Origin: Eshraghiella sp045124255 | GTDB lineage: Bacteria; Bacillota; Clostridia; Lachnospirales; Lachnospiraceae | Direction: 5' to 3' | DNA length: 18,989 nt | NCBI GenBank assembly: GCA_045124255.1 | Contig: JBGVLM010000032.1 | Location: 1 to 18,989 of the forward strand | Notes under the pieces: model-generated | The model's database searches: none | What the model saw: the letters and a program-made list of their open reading frames with translations, nothing else | Told to the model about the DNA's origin: nothing | Shown here: one piece after another, positions 15,976 to 18,989 of the stretch | How positions within the stretch are numbered: position 1 is the stretch's first letter | How the letters are laid out: the number at the start of each line of letters is the position of its first letter | Made by a program: the position numbers and the translations under genes

Positions 15976-16012
15976 TTCGACAATTGTAAATTGACGGAAT
16001 TAGATATACAAT
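15976..16012 (+). promoter_or_regulatory. hpt promoter with adjoining Spo0A-box-like site
   Basis: -35 TTGTAA (15984-15989), a 17-bp spacer and -10 TACAAT (16007-16012) form a sigma-A-type promoter. Directly upstream and touching the -35 is TTCGACAA (15976-15983), an exact match to the Spo0A-box core TTCGACA (reverse of TGTCGAA). Spo0A~P activates sigma-A promoters from sites at or next to the -35. The 7-mer is expected about two or three times by chance in a window this size, so position is the main argument. Confidence 0.5.
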
Positions 16013-16058
16013 TAAATCAGAACTTGTAGTAGCAACGTGTATAGAAGGAAGACTGCTT

Positions 16059-16418
16059 ATGGATGGTAATTGGAAGAATGAGCTTCGCAGTATAAATGTA
16101 GACGTTGATGGTGCAATAGAACGATTTTCTAACAAAGAGGAGAGATATGTAAAGTATCTTAAGCTTTTTAAGAATAATTCCGGTTTTAACAATCTGCTCA
16201 TCGCATTGGAAAATGGTGACTGCAACGCTGCATTTGAAAACTGTCACTCCTTAAAGGGTGTGATAGGCAATTTGGGTTTTACATCTATGTTTCCTAATAT
16301 CTATTCAGCCTGTGAGATACTTCGCACCGGTAGCATGGAAGGTGTCTCTGAGTTGATAGAAGAAATAACCGGAAACTATAATGATATTGTCAGTATAATT
16401 GACAGATATCTGATGTAA
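16059..16418 (+). CDS. Stand-alone Hpt (histidine phosphotransfer) protein
   Basis: A 119-residue helical protein of Hpt type. The phospho-acceptor motif is NCHSLKGVIGNLGF (61-74) with His63, and Lys66 and Gly67 at the conserved HxxKG positions. The rest fits the four-helix bundle: an N-terminal helix with GAIERFSNKEERYVKYLKLF, a second helix ending at His63, and IYSACEILRTGS plus the C-terminal helix. Hpt proteins carry phosphate from a receiver aspartate to another receiver. It lies between a hybrid kinase that needs such a partner and a Spo0A-type receiver protein, so it most likely links the two. It is unrelated in sequence to Spo0B. Ribosome site AGAAGGAAG lies seven bases before the ATG. 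Confidence 0.9.
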   Translation: MDGNWKNELRSINVDVDGAIERFSNKEERYVKYLKLFKNNSGFNNLLIALENGDCNAAFENCHSLKGVIGNLGFTSMFPNIYSACEILRTGSMEGVSELIEEITGNYNDIVSIIDRYLM

Positions 16419-16443
16419 TTTTTAATAATTTAATATTTTTTTT

Positions 16444-16479
16444 AAAAACTCCGAGGAAGAAGTCTTCGGAGTTTTAATT
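16444..16479 (+). terminator. Terminator after the hpt gene
   Basis: A 10-bp stem AAAACTCCGA (16445-16454) / TCGGAGTTTT (16466-16475) with an 11-base loop, followed by an A/T-rich tail. It separates hpt from the spo0A-like gene, so the latter depends on its own promoter. Confidence 0.85.
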
Positions 16480-16550
16480 TGTAAAAAGTTATCTTATATG
16501 ATTTTAAAATGCTAAATAGTAAAAAAGTACTATGAAATATACTTATTAAA

Positions 16551-16559
16551 TGGTATAAT
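16551..16559 (+). promoter_or_regulatory. Extended -10 promoter of the spo0A-like gene
   Basis: TGGTATAAT (16551-16559) is an extended -10 with a perfect TATAAT. The -35 position (about 16531) shows no good TTGACA match, as is usual for extended -10 promoters. No sigma-H site or Spo0A box is evident upstream. The leader is about 30 bases, with ribosome site AGAGGTG six bases before the ATG. Confidence 0.65.
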
Positions 16560-16597
16560 ATTGTAGTAAATAAGGATATACAGAAGAGGTGTAAAAA

Positions 16598-17389
16598 ATG
16601 AGCAACGTTATCAGAGTAGTAGTTGCAGATGATAATGATATTGTAAGACAGATGATTGTGGATACATTGTCTGAGGATGAAGGAATAGAGGTTGTAGGTT
16701 CTGCGGCGGATGGTGCAGTGGCAGTTCAGCTGATTAAAGAAACACATCCTGATATTGTATTATTGGATTTGATAATGCCAATGGTCGATGGAATCGGTGT
16801 AATGGAGACAATTGAGGCTGATGAGAAATATGGAGAAAAGAAGCCGCGTTATATAGTGATTTCGGCGGCAGGAAGTCAGGATATAGTTAATCAGGCATTG
16901 CAGACGGGTGCAGCATATTATATTATGAAGCCGTTTTCCGAAGAAACATTGATTAAACGTGTTAAGAGAATTGCCGGAGAAACTCCGGTTGAGCCATACA
17001 CGGTTAGAAATAACGATAATACTGTCGGCGGTGAGGAAGATGTTGAACAGCGTGTTGTAGAGATTTTAAGATTGCTTGGCGTTCCTGTCAGAATGGTGGG
17101 CTATAAGTATTTAAGAGACGCAATTCTTCTGGCAGTTGCTGATACCGAATCACTGATGTCTGTGACGAAGAATATTTATCCTGAAATTGCGCTTAAACAC
17201 GGAACCAGTTCCGGTAATGTTGAGCGTAATATCAGATATGTTATCGAGTCTACATGGAACAATAAAAGAAGCTCGAAGCCTGAGGATACTTTGTTAAGGG
17301 ATTTGTTTAGAAATTCCATACAGAAGCCTACAAACTCGGAATTTATTCTTGCATGCTCTGAAAGGATTCATTATCAAATGAAAAATTAG
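16598..17389 (+). CDS. spo0A: Spo0A-family sporulation response regulator (divergent)
   Basis: A 263-residue protein with a receiver domain (3-125): acidic pocket ADDN (10-13), phospho-acceptor Asp57 in LLDLIMP, Ser89 and Lys111 in IMKPF. A 25-residue linker leads to a Spo0A_C DNA-binding domain (about 148-262). LGVPVRMVGYKYLRDAI, SVTKNIYPEIALKH, VERNIRYVIESTW and KPTNSEFI are hallmarks of Spo0A, the master regulator of sporulation entry. The recognition helix differs from the usual sequence: SGNVERNIRYVI replaces ASRVERAIRHAI. The Glu-Arg pair is kept, but the usual Ser-Arg before Val becomes Gly-Asn, Ala becomes Asn, and His becomes Tyr. It may therefore be a Spo0A paralogue or a lineage-specific form. 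The usual spoIVB neighbour is absent; the hybrid kinase and Hpt genes lie upstream instead. Confidence 0.88.
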   Translation: MSNVIRVVVADDNDIVRQMIVDTLSEDEGIEVVGSAADGAVAVQLIKETHPDIVLLDLIMPMVDGIGVMETIEADEKYGEKKPRYIVISAAGSQDIVNQALQTGAAYYIMKPFSEETLIKRVKRIAGETPVEPYTVRNNDNTVGGEEDVEQRVVEILRLLGVPVRMVGYKYLRDAILLAVADTESLMSVTKNIYPEIALKHGTSSGNVERNIRYVIESTWNNKRSSKPEDTLLRDLFRNSIQKPTNSEFILACSERIHYQMKN

Positions 17390-17417
17390 AATAAATATTT
17401 TTTTTCCTGACATACTA
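17388..17417 (+). promoter_or_regulatory. Sigma-G-type forespore promoter of spoVAC
   Basis: -35 AGAATA (17388-17393; five of six positions of TGAATA), a 17-bp spacer and -10 CATACTA (17411-17417), which is the sigma-G consensus. The -35 overlaps the spo0A stop codon. The start site near 17424 leaves a leader with AAAGGAG before the ATG. A TATAAT at 17425-17430 lacks a correctly spaced -35. Confidence 0.65.
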
Positions 17418-17447
17418 ATTTCATTATAATTAATAAAAGGAGTTAGT

Positions 17448-17906
17448 ATGGACGAGAAGGATAAGAAAATATATACCAATTATGTAGAAAGTGTAACGCC
17501 GACCCATAATGTATGGCTTCAGATGTTGAAGGCATTCCTTGTGGGGGGCGTTATTTGTGTTATAGGACAGGGAATAAATCATTTTGCAACGGCAGTGCTT
17601 GGGGTTGATAAGGACACTGCTGCAACGATTGTCTCCATATGTCTTATTCTGCTTTCAGTAATTCTTACGGCATTAAATATCTATCCGTGTATTACCAAAT
17701 TCGGTGGTGCCGGTGCACTGGTGCCTATCACGGGCTTTGCCAATTCGGTAGCTGCACCTGCAATTGAGTTTAAAAAAGAGGGGCAGGTATTTGGTATCGG
17801 CTGTAAAATTTTTACAATTGCGGGCCCCGTAATTCTCTATGGAATATTATCAAGCTGGGTTCTGGGTCTGATATACTGGGCACTTAAAATGTTCGGTGTC
17901 ATGTAA
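17448..17906 (+). CDS. spoVAC: Stage V sporulation protein AC
   Basis: A 152-residue membrane protein matching SpoVAC. A short acidic/basic N-terminus leads to the hydrophobic segments KAFLVGGVICVIGQGI (28-43), ATIVSICLILLSVILTALNIY (in part) and IAGPVILYGILSSWVLGLIYWAL (in part). The conserved loop GGAGALVPITGFANSVAAPAIE (in part, about 86-107) sits between the second and third. SpoVAC is a channel component for dipicolinate in the forespore/spore inner membrane. In the usual spoVA operon spoVAD and spoVAE follow; here the next gene is a convergent TetR regulator overlapping by eight bases. spoVAC is thus a single-gene unit in this place. Confidence 0.93.
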   Translation: MDEKDKKIYTNYVESVTPTHNVWLQMLKAFLVGGVICVIGQGINHFATAVLGVDKDTAATIVSICLILLSVILTALNIYPCITKFGGAGALVPITGFANSVAAPAIEFKKEGQVFGIGCKIFTIAGPVILYGILSSWVLGLIYWALKMFGVM

Positions 17907-18459
17907 TGTCGGAGGATTTATTATTGGGTAAAAATGAATCCCTGACATATTCGCTTATCCGGCTGATGATTTCAGTAACCTTTTCCGTATCATTCTCTGA
18001 ATAACTTACGGAAGCAATAAAACCGCCTTGAATTAGGATTGTAAGAATTACATCGAATTCAAGGTTGTTTTTATATTCAGGGTGGTATTTATAGGTCTGT
18101 TCTTTGAGTGCATAGTCTAATTTTTTTACAAGAAGACCCGAGCGGCTACCTGAGAAAATCGAACCAAGGAGCGGACGTATTGCAGTCATTGAGACAGTCA
18201 GTTCGCGAGTAATCTGACGTGGATTAACGAAAATTTCTTCGGGATGTGTAAGAGATTTAAGTACATCGTCAATAATCTCATTCTCTATCTTGTCAGATAA
18301 ATCATAGATATCGCTGTAATATGAATAAAAGGTTGCTTTGTTGATATCGGCAAGTTCGGCAAGCTCTTTAATCGTTATTTTCTCAAGCGGTTTCTTGGTT
18401 CTTAACTCAATAAATGCATTATAAATATTTTTTTTGGTTCTTTTTACTCTTAAATCCAT
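17899..18459 (-). CDS. TetR/AcrR-type transcriptional regulator
   Basis: A 186-residue regulator on the minus strand. The N-terminal helix-turn-helix (about 8-52) includes TKKNIYNAFIELRTKKPLEK (8-27) and the TetR signature ITIKELAELADINKATFYSYY (28-48, in part). The C-terminal ligand-binding domain is helical and uncharacterised. It is divergently transcribed from glgB, with an extended -10 (TGGTATAAT on the minus strand, 18498-18506). Its 3' end overlaps the spoVAC 3' end by eight bases. Control of its own promoter and glgB is a reasonable guess from the layout, though many TetR proteins act elsewhere. The ribosome site is weak (AGAGTG), preceded by a TGTCGAA motif. Confidence 0.88.
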   Translation of the reverse strand: MDLRVKRTKKNIYNAFIELRTKKPLEKITIKELAELADINKATFYSYYSDIYDLSDKIENEIIDDVLKSLTHPEEIFVNPRQITRELTVSMTAIRPLLGSIFSGSRSGLLVKKLDYALKEQTYKYHPEYKNNLEFDVILTILIQGGFIASVSYSENDTEKVTEIISRISEYVRDSFLPNNKSSDIT

Positions 18460-18490
18460 ATAATCACTCTTTCGACATTTTTGATAATTG

Positions 18491-18573
18491 GTTGTTTATT
18501 ATACCATGGTCTGAAATCGACGGTGGAATTATTTTAAGGCGGTTGATATATTTATTATAGCAAAATAAACAAC
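18491..18573. promoter_or_regulatory. Divergent tetR/glgB promoter region with spaced inverted repeat
   Basis: A perfect 10-bp inverted repeat, GTTGTTTATT (18491-18500) and AATAAACAAC (18564-18573), frames the middle of the intergenic region. The left half overlaps the TetR -10 (TATAAT on the minus strand at 18498-18503). The right half covers the expected start site of a forward promoter with -10 TATTAT (18553-18558). TTTATTATA also recurs directly at 18495-18503 and 18551-18559. Symmetric placement suggests paired operator sites. Confidence 0.45.
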
Positions 18574-18618
18574 TGTAGTCAATTAAACAAGAATAGTCTG
18601 AAAACTGGAGGAACCCAA

Positions 18619-18989
18619 ATGGATAAAAATGAATTTTATACAGGTAAGGCAATGGAGGCTTATAAGTATCTCGGCTGTCATCTGACGGAGGAAGGCGCGG
18701 TTTTTCGTACTTTTGCTCCTTCTGCCAATAGAATCTGTGTAATCGGAGAATTTAATAATTGGACGGAGACGGAAATGTCAAGAATTTATAACAATCATTT
18801 CTGGGAATGCACGATTCCGAATGTAAAAGCCGGTATGATGTATAAATTAAGAATCTATAAGTTTGACGGAAGCTTTATTGACCATTGTGACCCTTATGGC
18901 TATGGTATGGAGCTTCGTCCGAATTCAGCATCAATAGTGAGGGATATGTCTGCTTATGAGTTTGAGGATGATGAATGGATTAAGGGGCG
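18619..18989 (+). CDS. glgB: 1,4-alpha-glucan branching enzyme, N-terminal part (cut by window end)
   Basis: The first 123 codons of a glycogen branching enzyme, open at the right edge. The start MDKNEFYTGKAMEAYKYLG leads into the CBM48 domain. FRTFAPSANRICVIGEFNNW (about 33-52) is the classic E-set motif of GlgB, followed by YKLRIYKFDGSFIDHCDPYG (in part) and ELRPNSASIV, which also match GlgB. GlgB makes alpha-1,6 branches in glycogen; the catalytic GH13 barrel lies beyond the window. GGAGG sits seven bases before the ATG. It is divergent from the TetR gene and is presumably the first gene of its unit. Confidence 0.93.
   Translation, partial: MDKNEFYTGKAMEAYKYLGCHLTEEGAVFRTFAPSANRICVIGEFNNWTETEMSRIYNNHFWECTIPNVKAGMMYKLRIYKFDGSFIDHCDPYGYGMELRPNSASIVRDMSAYEFEDDEWIKG

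Noticed and set aside
15716..16225. 169-codon minus-strand frame across the kinase end and hpt
   Set aside because: Antisense to a clear receiver domain and a clear Hpt domain; no promoter or ribosome site.
16059..16418. The Hpt gene as Spo0B
   Set aside because: Spo0B has a two-helix dimerisation hairpin plus a degenerate kinase-like ATPase domain and is longer. This 119-residue protein has a canonical HxxKG Hpt motif and no such domain.
17407..17430. Vegetative promoter CTGACA ... TATAAT before spoVAC
   Set aside because: The spacer is only 12 bases, too short for sigma-A. The sigma-G reading of the same stretch fits better.

Overview
The window reads as a piece of a low-GC, spore-forming (or formerly spore-forming) member of the Clostridia, most like the family Lachnospiraceae. 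The grounds are the complete spoIIAA-spoIIAB-sigF operon, spoVAA/spoVAB/spoVAC, a Spo0A-type regulator, strong AGGAGG-type ribosome sites, sigma-A promoters of TTGACA/TATAAT type, and protein families typical of that group (DUF5685, WYL regulators, J-domain protein with a cysteine tail, kinase H-box SHDIRTP). Genus and species cannot be fixed from the sequence alone. Nearly all genes are on the + strand; only one TetR-type regulator is on the - strand. No gene-free stretch exceeds about 180 bases, and there are no tRNA/rRNA genes, insertion sequences or CRISPR arrays.

Layout. (1) 68-2016: a nucleotidyltransferase-like protein and a membrane-anchored alpha/beta hydrolase, each its own unit. 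(2) 2131-4391: two PLP aminotransferases in tandem, a class I enzyme and HisC. (3) 4551-7456: a four-gene operon of a membrane zinc-ribbon protein, a DUF5685 protein, a J-domain protein and a WYL regulator, closed by a terminator. (4) 7557-10395: folC, a 46-residue protein and a zinc-ribbon/TPR membrane protein, closed by a strong terminator. (5) 10499-13097: the forespore sigma-F operon spoIIAA-spoIIAB-sigF followed by spoVAA-spoVAB. (6) 13142-17389: a cytoplasmic hybrid histidine kinase with receiver, a stand-alone Hpt protein and a Spo0A-family regulator. (7) 17448-17906: spoVAC. (8) 17899-18989: a TetR-type repressor divergent from the truncated start of glgB.

The main result is block 6. 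The three genes carry in order every module of a four-step phosphorelay (His kinase, Asp receiver, His phosphotransfer, Asp on Spo0A), and they sit between spoVAB and spoVAC, genes that are adjacent in the classical spoVA operon. A Spo0A-box-like site abuts the -35 of the hpt promoter, suggesting feedback. Bacilli relay phosphate to Spo0A through Spo0F and Spo0B, and clostridial Spo0A is generally thought to be phosphorylated directly by orphan kinases. An Hpt-based relay dedicated to a Spo0A homologue would therefore be a different solution. The relay itself is an inference from gene content and order; the domains are seen directly. The Spo0A protein is divergent in its recognition helix, so it may be a paralogue rather than the sole master regulator.

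spoVAC has a near-consensus sigma-G promoter whose -35 overlaps the spo0A stop codon, and spoVAA has a weaker sigma-G-like candidate overlapping the sigF stop codon. Forespore transcription of the spoVA genes thus appears to be built into gene ends.
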